A DNA stretch of 64,000 nucleotides from Mya arenaria (taxonomy: Eukaryota; Mollusca; Bivalvia; Myida; Myidae), in contig NC_069133.1 of NCBI RefSeq assembly GCF_026914265.1, positions 7,943,937 to 8,007,936 of the forward strand. Reading direction: 5' to 3'. Positions within the stretch are counted from its first letter, which is position 1, and every line of letters begins with the position of its first letter. A model generated the notes under the pieces. The model worked only from the letters and a program-made list of their open reading frames with translations. It was not told the DNA's origin and ran no database searches. The position numbers and the translations under genes are program-made. Positions 46,785 to 60,618 of this stretch are shown piece after piece.

Positions 46785-47056
46785 CCTTTCATTCGCTTAT
46801 TTCGAGTGTACCTCCGTTAATTTCGCTTGTTCCTCCGTTTAATTCGTTTAATTCGCGTTCACCTCCGTTTATTTCGCTTGCGCTTTCGTCAATTTCGAGT
46901 GCATCTCCGCTATTTTCGACTGCAACTCCGCTAATTTCGCGTGCACCTCCGTCAATTTCGAGTGCATCTCTGCTAATTTCGAGTGCATCTCCGCTAATTT
47001 CGAGTGCACCTCCGTTAATAACGAGTGCACATCCGTTAATTTCGGTTGCACCATTT
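46785..47056. repeat. 21-bp minisatellite encoding a heptad pattern
   Basis: Roughly a dozen copies of a 21-bp unit (TTTCGAGTGCATCTCCGCTAA type). On the minus strand the longest frame (47165-46869) reads as heptads such as Lys-Leu-Ala-Glu-Met-His-Ser repeated about seven times, a coiled-coil-like pattern; on the plus strand it reads Ser-Ala-Pro-Pro-Leu-Ile-Ser. I see no gene structure around it, so it is called a repeat. Confidence 0.75.
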
Positions 47057-49324
47057 GTGCAAATGGCATCAAATGAGCATCTAAAACATTGGTTCTATCG
47101 ATTATTAAATAGATAATGCAATATTTAGTGATCATATCGTCTCGAAGGTGAAATGAAACCACCATCTATGTGAAAAAGAAGCCAAAGCGCCGCGGAGCGA
47201 ATGCTAATCTGTTCTTTACTTCCGCCGAACAACTGGAATAACTCAATAATTCTTCATGCCAGAATTATAATCATTGCAATATATGTTCATTTGTCTCTGA
47301 CAACATGCGTGTAAGTTTTATTTAAAGATCTCGGACGTTTTTTTCTTCAAAAAATGATGAGCTAGAAACGTTAGAAGCTTTCTTCTCCGTTTAATTAAAT
47401 TCAAATTTTGAAGAATACAAATGTCAATGTTCATTGAATCTGTTAGAAAGGACACTGGAACTATGAAATACATGTAACGTGTTATGCCGATGTGTAGTTT
47501 TGTTTCACGCTCTATACTTTCCGATATACGAATCACAACTTCATACCAAACCCATTTTAAACAGTGTACACATATCACTTCAGACATTTTGTCATCCACT
47601 CAGTGTTTGTGAATCAGTCATTGCTGTGATATAGTTTATTTCCCCTGTTAAGGAAACATTTCCCATCGTTTATTGTACAGTAGATGAGATTCAATTGCAT
47701 TTTTGTCAGACTTCATGTTACTCTCTTCTTTGTAGCTAAATTCACAATACATGTGGTAAAATGATATGTAATTGATATCTTCAGCTGTTTACCAGCTATG
47801 CCAACATTTACATTTGATGTGTTCGAATCAATAGCATGAATCATCGCTGACATCTTTAAAGGGACACACTCGCGACCATTTTGTTTAAAGTGTATTGCAA
47901 TTGAGATATTTTACTTACTTTTATGAACAAACACAACTCAATAAATGGCCGATCATAACTAGTTTGGACAAAATTTTGTAAATCCAAGCCTAAAATATTT
48001 CTATTTTCAATAAAGTTACTACTTATTTTGGCCAAATAGAGCATTTTCTGTGACATTTTTTGAGTAATCACTATAAAAACAGCTTTAATTTGAAATTTTG
48101 CTTTATTTTTTTAACCATTTATACATTCATATATAATATTATACTGATGGAATATAAAACTGTGCATGCAAATCTAAATTGTTCAAACTTTCAGAATTAG
48201 CAGATTTAAAAATAAATGTATTCTTGAAGTGCCCTAGGTGCTCCTTTGAACAGTGACGGTTCTACTGTTGGAAACCTGTCCATCGCTCCTACGATTATTG
48301 ATGAAACAGCCGCAAAATTGCAGAAATAAGTTTAATATCTTAGGTGAATAGCCTGTAATCACCGACTGCATACTGGCCCAGTATAGATCATATTTAGACA
48401 AATTTCGTTTCGATCATAGATACTTTATTCCGTTACTACACTACAAGAGTACATGATATATAAAAAGTGGAACTGCATCAATAAATCACAACCAGCGGGG
48501 TTTGGGTTTTTTTATCATTATAATATGCAATACTTGTATTTCCTTAAATGTACATGCATGAAATCTTAATGCCAAACAAAGATAGGTCATAAGAGTATCC
48601 ATTTTAACATTCCTTTTCAGAATCAAATGGGTAGCGTACGCATTGATCCAGTTAACACAGAACAGAAGAGAATATTTATTTTACTTAAGCATAAACAACT
48701 CATCGTTATAAACACAGAATGAAAAAATGTAGAAATGTTTTATCATAAACATCAATTAGCGAAATATTCTTAACATGTTCATAAAATAGCCAATACAAAA
48801 GGCATTTACATGAGACAAATGTTTGATACATTAACGACTAAAACCTAGTGAAACATGTACATGTCATGAATGTGATAATGTTGATGGTTGGTTAACTGAC
48901 AAAACAATCATTAAACAAATATATTAACAGAATAAAGCAACAGATATTCTGTATGAACAACTATACATAAACACACCATTTTTTCCTAGTTTTAATGAGA
49001 TATGTTGTTGCAAGCATCACAAGAAGTTATAGTTATCTCAAACAAAGTCACAAACCATTTCATTTAGTTGAAACCAGGTCAAGCACTGATCACATGGTTT
49101 TACTAGAGTTTGTCTGGGAGTATCCACTTAATTAACTATAACATTATATATCTGTGTAAACATTGGAGATTATCCTTAAAGCCACTGATTGTCCAGTATT
49201 TTGTGACGATATTGTCTCTATGGCTGATAAGCCATCAGGAGGAAGAGATCATGTGTATAAACTCTACTATCGTTCTGGTGGGTCTCCCTGTGAATATACT
49301 CTCTTAACATCCTAGTCATACCAA
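47057..49324. other. Intergenic sequence with a possible MITE half
   Basis: No gene recognised. Near 47856 the sequence TTAAAGGGACACACTCGCGACC resembles the end of a TTAA-flanked MITE, but its partner end is not seen. Confidence 0.45.
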
Positions 49325-49965
49325 GAGTATGGTTAGTTGGCACAAGGCATATCTGTTTTCATTAATCAAGGTTCAGAACTCATCATAAATGTTTGCCATT
49401 GGTAACATATAACTTTAGTGTGCTTTCCTTGAATGCTTTTTTATGTGTTCACCCAAGGTTTGCATCTAGTCAAAAGCCACATCTGATGAAGACAATAATT
49501 CCAAGGCTATAAACGTATCCCATCATTTAAGTACCAGAGGCGCAGGGCATTATGAAATAAGTACAAGTATCTCACCAGCTCAATTCCTTCATTTTTCATC
49601 AAATTTATTCACTTGCATTTATTATATGCAAATCTTATTGCTAATTTTCATTTTTAGGGGGTAAAAACATTGTACCAAGTGTATGGTTAGTGGGAACCAA
49701 GGCTATTCTGTTTTTCATTAATCAAGGGACAAAACGTTCTTATCAAGAATGTTAGCCAAGGTGATGTTTACTTGCTACTACGCAATTGTCTTATTACCGG
49801 CAACACACGTACAAACTTTCGTATGACTTCCTTGAATGCTTTTTAATGTGATACAGAGTAGCAGATCCTAATGATGATTACAATTTCAAAGCTTTAAAAG
49901 TATCGCATCATTTTATCACCAGAGGCACAGGGCCTTATGAAATAAGTACAAGTATCTCACCAGCC
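49325..49965. repeat. Tandem duplication of a ~350-bp segment
   Basis: 49327-49592 and 49681-49958 share TATGGTTAGTKGG, TTTTCATTAATCAAGG, CTTCCTTGAATGCTTTTT and CTTATGAAATAAGTACAAG in the same order. The two copies are well diverged. No coding sense is evident. Confidence 0.7.
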
Positions 49966-50588
49966 ATGCCCTTGCCGAGGTATGGGACCTCGACCCTTTT
50001 TATCCATGTGGGCAAAATCAATCCAGGTGAAAAAATGTGCATACGAACGCAAATACCCACAGTGGTAAATGACAAATGGGTACAAACTTGCCCCCAGTCT
50101 GGAGGTGGGATAAATTTTACCGGTGGTTTTTTATATCAGATAAGCACAACAACTTATTTATAATTATAAGTTATTAATACACTTTTGTTTACTCTGTAAA
50201 ACTATTTTCAATTTCTCAGATGACTGTTTCTACAAAGAACTGCAATATCATGTCATTTATTTTAATATTTTGTTTACAAGTTAAGCTATTTGGACTTTCT
50301 TTCTTGGAGACTCATATGCTATCAAAATGGAATGCTAAACTTTCAAATAATTTATCTATAATAAACGCTATCAAACTCCTTTTTCAGTTGATACTTTTAA
50401 AGTTACCCACTTATACATTCTTGATTTAAAGTCTGGCATTTCTATTTTTAAACGACATGTATCTTTCTTATTTTATTTAAATTACTGCAACATTTTATCG
50501 CTCAGTGAATAAGAGTTTTATTTATTACAGAAACTGATATCTTACGTAAGTAATGTAAGCTTCATCATTGTCAAATGTTCTTTTCAAC

Positions 50589-50945
50589 TCAGACTATTTG
50601 CATTTTATTAAAGTGACACTGTTATTCAAAATCAATACATACACCTGTATTACAAAAAATAAGTTTTGAGTATTAAACAACTTACTAAATAATGCATAAA
50701 TGTAAATTATTAATAACTGGTAACAAGATTGTAATCGTGTATTTAATTACTGAAAACGCACAATATTAAATGATTGGTGAGTGCTAAAACATAGACTGTG
50801 ATCTACTGTCCTCTCTTAAGGTAGGAATACCGTGTTTCCTGCAACTTTCTTTCAAATTAATCTCGGTACTCTTCATAAGAACCACTGTTTTTGACATTTA
50901 TTCATTCCTTTCGGTATATTAAAACAGTTGTAAAAAATTTGGTAA
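50589..50945 (+). repeat. Uninterrupted copy of the dispersed repeat seen split at 5.5/7.4 kb
   Basis: It starts near TTAAAGTGACACTGTTATTC and matches 5477-5632 and 7354-7520 across the junction, so it is the empty-site reference for the element at 5633-7353. Confidence 0.7.
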
Positions 50946-51395
50946 ATCTCATGTGGAAATAAGAGTCAATCTGCCCAAACTTGCCCACGTCGCAATGAAA
51001 CATTTATCTTTATGGATATATGGTATAACTTTTTTATTATTCACTTTCAAAATCCAGTTCAACATCATTTGAGTGTCAAAATGCAAATATGAACAATATC
51101 GACAGCGTTATTACTTATATCTTCATTTTATATGATAAAGTCATAATGTTATCATTTTTTATTATATTTCTTTATTTAGAATTTTATCATATTTTCTTTT
51201 TCCAAACATTAAAAGTCATACCCCTACTTAAACGCATCCAGTTCTTAACAAGCTTCATATAAAATATGTGTGAGTTTCCTATTGTCCTATCTAGCCGGAA
51301 GTATTACTTCTAAAACTTATGCTGCTATAGTTAAGTCCATCATGTGTCAAGCAAACACCAAAGCAGCATTAAAATCGGCATTCCTAACCACAGAA

Positions 51396-51470
51396 GCCAA
51401 TTTTTTCGAAACTCCATGGAAACCAGTTATAAAAGGCTGCTGACAAAAACTCGCAGATTTTTTAATTTAA
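51396..51470. mobile_element. Fragment of the long-palindrome MITE
   Basis: CCATGGAAACCAGTTATAAAAGGCTGCTGACAAAAA with a following CGCAGATTTT matches the left-arm centre of the MITE at 42803-43164. Confidence 0.5.
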
Positions 51471-51769
51471 GTGCAGCTTTAAGACACCGTAAATTAAAGC
51501 GCAGCGCATATGCACTGATGTTTGAAACATATCTCAATCGGACGCCATTGCTGCATGTTGTACTTTCGATTTCTACGAGAAATTAACATATATCAAAGCT
51601 ACCAACTCACTGTAAGTATCTTTTTGCCATATTATTTGATTGCTAACAGGTTTATTTGAGGCTATCATATGTTATTTTCATTCGATGTGTGTGTTGATAT
51701 GTGAAGTTGTGCAGTTTTCATGTGTTGATTTGTGTTGGGAATATCACAGGGGTATTTTGATTTTGCGTT

Positions 51770-52110
51770 GTTATATCACACCTCTATGACCAAGCCCCCC
51801 ACTCCCCCCCCCCAAAAAAAAAAAAAAATAAATAAATAAATAAATAAATAAAAAATAAAAAATGGATAAAATAAAATATTTCCAGTCTTATTAGCAATGA
51901 TTGTGAAACTGTTACTAGTAATTACTTACTTTTTAACTATTATTCTATAATTGTTGTAATAGGTGACGACTTGCCCTTGTATTTCCCCATATTTGTCCAG
52001 ATGATCATGTTCAAGAGGCCCTAACTTTGTCAAATCTCAACACAAGAATTTGGGACTTTCCTTGTTGATTTACTACCAGTCTTGTTTGGGTAATTATCCT
52101 GTCTTAAACC
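51770..52110 (+). repeat. Left member of an inverted repeat pair
   Basis: It contains a C/A-rich microsatellite (51795-51860), then GACGACTTGCCCTTGTATTTCC, AAGAGGCCCTAACTTTGTCA and GGGACTTTCCTTG. The reverse complement of this order recurs at 57870-58200. Confidence 0.75.
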
Positions 52111-53874
52111 ACCACAAAAATGTAATACTATGAAGATTAAAACGACCTTCAAGTATTTTTGTTTTACTTGAACAGCCAACTTTGGCTGCGTTTTACTGTA
52201 TAAGCCCTAAACCTAACCCTGGATCATCAAACATTTTTATATTTAAATCATCTGACACACTTCAAATCGATATATATATATATATATATATTTAAGACTG
52301 TTACTTATTATCAAAACATTGATATGAGTATATCGCACTTAAATGTCACGGCTGTGTAAATGTTACATCTTTATAATAAAAAAAAATGATGTAATAAAAG
52401 ACTTATGTTTTGAATCTCGATGTTTATTCATTCTTCATTTCCAGGAACTCTTATTCTGGTCAGTTTCGTGATATTTAGCTAAATTGAAATGAACACTGAT
52501 AGCTTCTAGAATAACTCTCGAGTCACCTGGGTATAACTTGTACTGGTATCTGTGTTGAGATGCCATGAGAAAGTACCAGAGAGCATTTAGCAAAAGGGGT
52601 ATGCAAAACATTTAACATTATAAGCGTTTCAAAATATTTAACTGAAACATAGAGGTTACACATGCTGCCGGACAAAATACATTCATGAATGTCAAGTCTG
52701 ATAAGTTGGGCATTAAAGGAACTTGTACACGTTGCCTGTGGTCAGACAATAATGTGTGAAAGATTATCAAAATGTTTCTTTAAGAAAATTAAACATCAAC
52801 AAAATTTCAAATAAGAGCTTAAATTAGTTTTCATTTCAAAATGGGACAGAAAATGCAAAACTATATTAAAAAGGTTTAGTAATAAATGAAATTTGAATTA
52901 TTTGATTAACAGAATTCTGTTTAAATCACCAATCATTAAATCTGGTGGTCGCTTTAATAACTCAAATCTCAAATGCAACAATATGGTATATATTTGTAAA
53001 ATAAATAAGTTCATGAAACTCCGGTAAATCGTACTTTTGGTAACAGGCTACGCAATAAAAACTCGATAAATCAAAGGGACTTAACTGTAGCTTAAATGCA
53101 TTTGCTAATTTAACGAACGGTAAGTAATACCATCACAGTGCATCAAAACTATAAATGTATTTCCAAGCGCGGATGACGGAACTTCTTTTGTTTATTGGAA
53201 ATAAATTTAAATATCTCGGATTAGGCAAGGTATAAACATATATGCTGTGTTGAATTTAATGCGTTAGACATGTAGGTGCTATTGTTAAATCTTCTTATAC
53301 AGTAGATCACATTTTTGTTATCATAAATTTGGGGAGAATGGCGGAGGTTTGGGTGGCGTGTGCGGGTAGGTGGGGTAGTGTGGGAAGAAACAGATTATTC
53401 AGATTTTTGAAACACAATGAATTATAATCCTTATTTAACTGCAATTTGTTTATATATCAAGCGGATAATTTACCAAGCGATCACTTTATCATTTTTTTCC
53501 AAGGCGGGGTGATGAGGGATGGAGTTTGTCCAAAATAAAATGTGATATAAATATAACAAAATTAAGTATCATCCAAGTATATTATTCGTTTAAACTTGTT
53601 TAAATTACAAGCAAAACATATCAACTTTGACCGCAAAGAATGAGCCTTTAAAATTCAGAACGTTGAATTTAATTTTGTTGTATGTAAACACATAGGTTTC
53701 GTTTGGCAAAAGGTATTTTCTTATTATTACATAAACTGTTTCAGAAACTTCATTGTTTGTTAAACATACATATCAAATAACAATTGTCATAGTGTTCACG
53801 AAGGAAAGACTTGTTTATTTTTTCTGGTAATAATACAAATTAAGCACTATGCATAAACATTGTTAACCGAATGG
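52111..53874. other. Intergenic AT-rich sequence
   Basis: No gene recognised. A (TA)n run sits at 52270-52292, and a possible MITE fragment starts TTAAAGGAACTTGTACACG near 52713. Confidence 0.45.
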
Positions 53875-54191
53875 TTACCAATGTGCATTCCACTCGTCGA
53901 TAAAAGCTGGGTACCACTCGTGCATGTGCCGTGATTTTTTTCCGGTTGAAAACAATCGCGCAATGTTCATGTGGGCATATGTGTTAAGAAAAAAACATAG
54001 TGAAGAAAATATCAGCGGTAATTTTAAATCTTGTGCACGGCTCTGTAGGACGACATTTGACTTCCATTTTGCACGTATCTTTATAGATCTATGGTGTCTG
54101 TTCGGCACACGTTTTAAATTGATGATGTAATAGCGGAATAATGCATTTTTAGTCCGGAAAACTTTGGTGAAATTAGCGGGTATAAAGTGTT

Positions 54192-57100
54192 CTTACCATA
54201 AGAATAGCTGTGGATGCAGCAGTTGTTGGTTAAATTCAGTATTCAATCGGTTTCTTAAAAACACGTCTGTTCGGTCACAAGAGTACCCCAGTTCCGTTTT
54301 CCGCAAGGTGGCCTGCATACTACAATGTACCTAAACAACTGCGTTTGGTGAAACCACTAGCCTCACAGTTACACGAGCAATTACAGGATGCTCATTTCTA
54401 TTTGCACAGCCCCTAATGATCTCATGACCTCATACACAAGAGTTCCCTTGCCCATGTCCATTATGGCATTGTCATGAAAGAATAAATCAGCTCCAAAGAG
54501 CATATCTTGTTCAATAGTGCTGATTAGATTGGCCTTACATAAAAACTATCACCTATTTTCAGCTTTACCTATTAACCCACTCATGGACATCTGTCTACCT
54601 GCAGTATCCAGCCTGGCATCACACAATTTACCAGGAGGGTTCTTCAGTTGAGCAAAAATCTCGTACGAGATCATTGTTACCTCAGCAGCAGAATCCACCA
54701 CAGCTTATAAATGTAGGTCACCTACCCTCACCGGAATTGTACGAGAAGACAGAAATATCAACAGACAAACGCGTGCGTTAACATCTGTTGCAGTATCTGT
54801 ATTATTTCTGTTTTTAACATTGGCATGAAGTGCATAATTATTTTTTATTAAAAACTACATTCACCTCTGGCCCCAGCTTAGCAGAAGCAGGTACGAATAG
54901 TGGAGCAATCACGGAGAGCTTGAATCTTAACTCAGGCTTACCTGTTCCCGAGCCCCCCATTGAATTGAATGCATTATGACCGACCTCAACATATTAAATA
55001 GGTCAATCGTTTGCCGAATTGCATAATTTTCATCAGTTGGCAATACCTGAATCCTGTCCGACCAATCTTCCAATCGTTTTATCCTTTTACCTGTTACGCT
55101 TGAATATATTTGGCTTGCTCGGAAGCTGGAGGTTCTGCGCCAATCCTGCCCACCATGTTATGGAGAACTTCTGGATGCGTGATGCTGGAGTTTGATTTAA
55201 TCAATCTTGCACAAAAATCTAATCTTTTAAGCATTGGAGAAGACAGATTCGACACTCCTCCGCTGTCCATTGGGACGATTAATCATACTGGGTAAATTGC
55301 ATTTCAAAAGACTGCCAGCTTCATTAAACGTAATTGTTTTGGTATGTCTTTTAATTCATTTTTGCCCCTACCTACTTTATTGGCTGGGACTTGTTCCAAC
55401 ACAGGGTATGCAAAGTTGTTCACCTCATTCTCATTGATTGTTGAGGATCATATTTGTATTGACCGGGCCCATTTAAACGCCACTCATCATGTAATAACTG
55501 CATTCTAGTTACGCATTTGGCTGGCGTGCTTAACAAGGTTATACTTACATCTGGATCCTGACTTCATTAATGTGTCAACTTCCCAAACGCAACTTTGGGA
55601 TCCCCCTGTTGCTTCATCCGTATAATTTTGAAGGCCTGTTTACATTACCTTTAAACGGGATATTTCCCCTTCAAGCCATTGATATGACATGGAGAGCCGA
55701 TCAACAGCATCAATTGGGCTAATCCCAGGTGGAAGCTCGGAAAGAACACCTAACACAGAATGTTTGTCCCTGGCCATTTTAAGAAAAGTCCGTATTGGGT
55801 GTGAGCTCAGACTGTAACAGAGAATCCTCCGGTATCTTAGACCGAAGAAGCATCTGCAATTATTCAGCAGTAAGATTCCCAAAATCATTGGACACAATTG
55901 TACTGCCAAGTTTTTCACCAATTCCAGACACAATCTTCAGTTCATTATCATTCGTAAAATATATGGGACTTTTTGAACAGGCCATTATGATAAAATGCAA
56001 TTGGATGGATGAAATTAATTAAGTAAAAAGAAAATTGAGAAAAAAGACATGATTTACATATTGGTGAATGATAACTGGCTCGAGTGAAAGGATAACATTT
56101 GATCATTTCACTCTGAAAAGACAACTCGGGACTATTTTTCCCCATCTTTTATAAGATTTGCTGCTCTTGACTTGAAAAAGTACATGTACATAATAAGTGT
56201 TTATTATCGTCTGTAGTGCAGCTATAGACACATTGGCCGAATCGTATAGAATTGTCAAAATCAAATTATGCAAGAGTTTTAATAAAACAAAAAAACATGC
56301 GATTGATTATAACTTTTAAAAAATTAAAAAAAACTTACCAATTTATGTAAAAACTATTTTATGGAACATACTGTTATAATTAACCCGCTGGGTAGGTGTC
56401 GGTTGAATGTTTACTTGGCCACATATGCTAGTAATATAGTTGAAAGATCATTTCTACCAACAAACTCCAACCGCGTACATGTATGCACAAGCATTTTGAA
56501 TTTGACCAATTTCCTTCAATTGTTTATCTTCATCAGTTCAGCAATTCATTTTTCTTTTTAAAAATAATGCACAGAAAAGGTTTGTCCAATAGCTGAACAA
56601 TAAAGGAGTCACTCCTTATCAAATAGGTCAGATCATCGGCCATAAGAACCTGAACAATTAAAGCAGATTGAAAACGAGCTAGCCTTACTAGGCCATGGTG
56701 TTTTCCGACATCTTGTCGAGAAAACTTTCAAAGTCTGCGCTCCATCCCTCTCAAAAGCATCTTCGGGCACATCCTCGACATTTCCTCTGGGGTTTTCGTA
56801 AACCAAAAACTAAACGGAAACGTGACATTCAACTTTAATTGATATGAAACAAATTTGCTGTCTCAACAACAAAACATCCTTCGGCTGCACTGAGCATTAA
56901 ATCACCCCGAACAAATAACCTAAGATCCAGAGTCTGAGAGCGACAGTGAATAGATAGATATACACTACGAAAAACACTAAACAAAGACTTCCGTTGCCTT
57001 TACGCATACACACTGTTATCTGTCCATCTTTGTTAAATGTGTTGAAATTGTTCTTTAATGTACAAAATATGCCACATGCTCAATTTTCATTTAATTGTAT

Positions 57101-57723
57101 TTCTACGCGATATATTTATTGTTTTTATTTCCGAAATGCTTCTGATTAAAAACTTGTTTTGTGCCTAAACAAATGTTAAAAATGGTTTCATTGATGGTAG
57201 TAGGGTTCTATCTAGAAATTATTTCAATTCCAACAACCATTTCCATAAAGTGTGGAACTTTTTTAGTGGACGGACTGCTAGCGCGAAAAGGAGGTAACCT
57301 TGACACAGAGGTTAGGTCTCAGTTACTTTCCTTCACATAGAGGCCAAAGAAAAGGACTGTCGTCAAACAAAAGATTCTCCAGCGGGGAAAGATATTGAAA
57401 CAAAACACGATAAATGCATGAAATAAAAAGAAAAAACGTTCTTACACTAACTTCAACAAATATCCTTTATATATAAAGAATATATCAATACAATTTTCCA
57501 AAACACCACAAGGTAATATTTCAAAAGATTATTTTCCGTTAGAATGGGTAGGTAGCGACCAATAACCAACTTACTATAGCACCGCTACCACCATTAAATT
57601 GTTCTTACCATTAGAATAGCTGTGGATTCAGTAGTGGTTTGTCAAATTCAGTATTCAATCAGTTTCTTAAAAAACACGACTGGTTGGTCCCGAGTTTCGT
57701 CACAAGAGAAACCCACTTTCGTT
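54192..57723 (-). mobile_element. Fossil LTR-retroelement remnant (gag and protease parts)
   Basis: Similar ~115-bp repeats lie at 54192-54303 and 57604-57723 in the same direction (TGTTCTTACCAT.AGAATAGCTGTGGAT, then AAATTCAGTATTCAATC). Between them the minus strand has gag-like stretches around 55.0-55.9 kb and a retropepsin-like stretch around 54.4-54.7 kb (recognisable as a protease region by GADLFFHD and the following GKGTLVYE). Reverse transcriptase and integrase are not seen. The element is broken and heavily decayed, with many breaks, so it is old. The family is uncertain, Ty3/gypsy-like at best. The end repeats may be partial LTRs. Confidence 0.55.
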
Positions 57724-57869
57724 TTGGTGTGCTTGGTAATCCTCGCCCCACAGAACACTCAACAGTCTGTTTTCACGACAGATAGCTGGTAAGTCGAGTA
57801 GCATGCTTTTTGTATATTGGGGTTTGATATGGTTCTCGGTAAAGTGTATATTTTCTTAAATACCGTAAG

Positions 57870-58200
57870 TAACTCTTCAAGGAAAGCCCAAAATTGATGA
57901 GTTTGGTTGAGATTTAACAAAGTTATGGCCTCTTGAACCGGTTCATCTCTGCAAATATTAGGAAATACAAGAGAGAGTCGTCACCCTTTATAAACACTAT
58001 AGAATAACAGTATTTTTTTTAGTTATTACTAGTTACAGTTCCCCAATCATAAGTAATAAGCTAGCCTCGGAATATTTATTTATGTTTTATTAATTACATT
58101 TGTTTTATTTATTTATTTAATTTCTTTCTTCTTTTTTTTTTGGGGGGGGGGGCGTTGCCATAGGGGTGTGTCACACCCTGTCCTGTGGTTTTGATGTTTG
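57870..58200 (-). repeat. Right member of an inverted repeat pair
   Basis: Reverse-complement match to 51770-52110: CAAGGAAAGCCCAAAATT, TTTAACAAAGTTATGGCCTC, GGAAATACAAGAGAGAGTCG, then a T/G homopolymer tract and GGTGTGTCACACC. The two arms are diverged and lie about 5.8 kb apart, enclosing the LTR fossil. Confidence 0.75.
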
Positions 58201-60310
58201 ATCTACGTAGCTTGTGCCTTCTTTACGGATTTCATTACCTACATAATGCTAGTATTGTAAACGAAAGGATATGTTTGAATTAATTGCAGTCAAGAAAACG
58301 TCGTAGTTGTTAAATTTCTTCAATTATGAATTAGTATATCTTAATGTACAACACCAGAAAATCGCACAAGCACACCATCATTATCCGACATACATTATAT
58401 TTGTTAAAAACATTTTCGGTAAACAATATGACATCGAATTCGTTAACAAATAGATAACCAAGCCACATCAATGCCCCTTCTTTGTAGGAGAGTTTTGGTT
58501 ATTATTGGAAAATTGACCCTCATGCATTGTAAAAATATTTTCCTAATAGTTCTTTTCGTTTAATCAATAAGTGATCAATGAAAAGTTTGTATAGAATTAA
58601 ATATTCAATCCAGTGAAATAAATTTAATTATGTGGTAAAAATAAATGACCCTACATTACGAGTGTTTAAATGTCCGTATTTATGAAGCTCGATGGATCGA
58701 GGTGTAAAAATGCGTAACCTTGAAGTAAAGGATTAAAGTATTAAAGAAATGACGTTTGCATTTACATATTACATTCACTATCAATTTTTGCAAAGAAGAA
58801 AATGGAAACATATTGTGTCAATGTTAACTTGAATTAAATGAAGAGCATTTTTGTTATAATTTAAAAAAAAAATATATACTTCAATTATAACTATTAATCT
58901 TACCCCCTCTAAGAATGGCCAAGATAAAGCCATCTTCATTAACCAATTGCACAATATTCTATCCTGGTAGTTCGTGGCTTAAAATACCCACCATTCTCAA
59001 CAAAAACAAAACGAATTTCATATTTTTGTACAGGACACTGCAGGTCTTCTTTCAAACGTTTTTTGTGCACACCATTAACTTTAAAATAAAAAAGGCATAG
59101 TTAAATTAAATACAAAACTGTGATCACACATGGTCAATTTATGGTTTATGCTTTGATTTGTGTCAGTCACAGTGATCAACAAATCTTATATTTTACCTAT
59201 ATGTATAATACTGGCATCTTCAAAGATCAGACTCCATATACATTTAAATTTCTTGACCAAATTTCGTATCACATAAGTTTTGATATCACAGTAAATGCAA
59301 TGGCATGTGTTCATCGAAATTATAAGCACAAGGGTTAGTTCAGAGTACTTTTATGGTCAGTTAGATGTTTATCATACTTTTTGTGACCTTATATGATGCA
59401 AGATTTTTAGTCTAAATTTCTATATTTGTAATAAAGTTATAAAACTGAGTTTTTCCCCTAAAAATAAGTCTAAGCAAACATAAAAGCAAATGTTCATGCT
59501 TCAGATTTAACATTTAATGCACAAGAAAAAGACATGCCCCTGAATTCAATTCTAAAAAATGCCAGCGTCCATTTCTGGCCGAGTTTCCTCTTATATAGAA
59601 ATAAATAGAAGAAAAGGCCTTTAGTTACTTAAAACCTCAAAGTGACGTAACTCACATTGATTGTTGGATGCAGTTATTTTTTATATCGGCACTGGAAAAT
59701 CGGGTACTGAGTAAACATTTGTAATACTTGTTGAAGGTGTTGCCAATATTTAAGCACAATTTATATGGCTGTTGCTTTTCTTATAACTTCGAGATTGTTA
59801 TTACTAGTGCACTTTATTTTGAGCTTTTACGAAGTTTATTATTAACTGCGGAAAATTTAATACCTTTACTTTATTATTTGTGCTGCATGAGGATGGGTTA
59901 AGAATAACCAAAGTGCATGTGTTTAACAGAGCCTTTCGAATGGCATTTAAGCATAGGTTGTTAAAAACCGCATATAAATATTACAATTAATTGAATCACT
60001 TTTAAAGTACCATTCTACAATATCAAATACAACGTATTTTGTAAATACTGTACATTAAAACCCATGTGCGACATATAATTAATTGGATAAAAGGCAATAG
60101 CATACAATCCATCCAACAAGCTATGAGGTACTGGTAAAACCATAGGTTGCTATAGGCTATAGGTTCTAATAGCTGAAAGTTGCTGATTCTGAAATATAAC
60201 ATTTGGTCTGTTTGAGGCCTCATATCCAAAGCGGGCAAACGTGTTTTCCCCCAAAGTCATTTATATTTATTTCACTGTTTTTGATGCCATTGCCAGAGCA
60301 ATAAAAGTGG

Positions 60311-60314
<4 letters not shown>
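58201..60314. other. Intergenic AT-rich sequence
   Basis: Nothing recognised beyond chance open frames. Confidence 0.5.

Positions 60315-60343
<29 letters not shown>
60315..60343. repeat. (TA)n microsatellite
   Basis: Pure TA run, directly followed by a degenerate minisatellite. Confidence 0.9.
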
Positions 60344-60345
<2 letters not shown>

Positions 60346-60606
60346 AGCCTATTGCCCTATGGGTACCAGCACGAGCACCCCTTTATCCTATTGAAACCCT
60401 CATGGGCAGCCTTTTTACCCAATTCACACAAGCATGGACACCTTCCTTTCCTATGGGGACCAGCACGGACATACCTCTTCCCTATGGGGACCAGCTTTGG
60501 CCTTCTACCCAATGGAGACAAGCATGGGCTCTCTTCTACCATATGGGGACCAGCATGGACACCCCTCTACCCAATTTGGACCAACATGGGCTCCCTTCTA
60601 CCCTAC
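60344..60606. repeat. Degenerate ~31-bp minisatellite
   Basis: About eight units around CTATGGGGACCAGCATGGAC with CACCCCTCTACC. Frames are open for 60-120 residues on both strands because the unit lacks stops. It replaces the core expected of the mobile-element remnant that follows. Confidence 0.75.
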
Positions 60607-60618
60607 ATGTAACCATAT

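Noticed and set aside
53875-54130. Overlapping open frames of about 70 residues on both strands
   Set aside because: No conserved motif, splice context or repeat pattern. Chance length for this region.
56690-56800. A short minus-strand open stretch (about 38 residues) beside the LTR fossil
   Set aside because: Too short and without a motif. It may belong to the fossil, but I cannot support it as a part.
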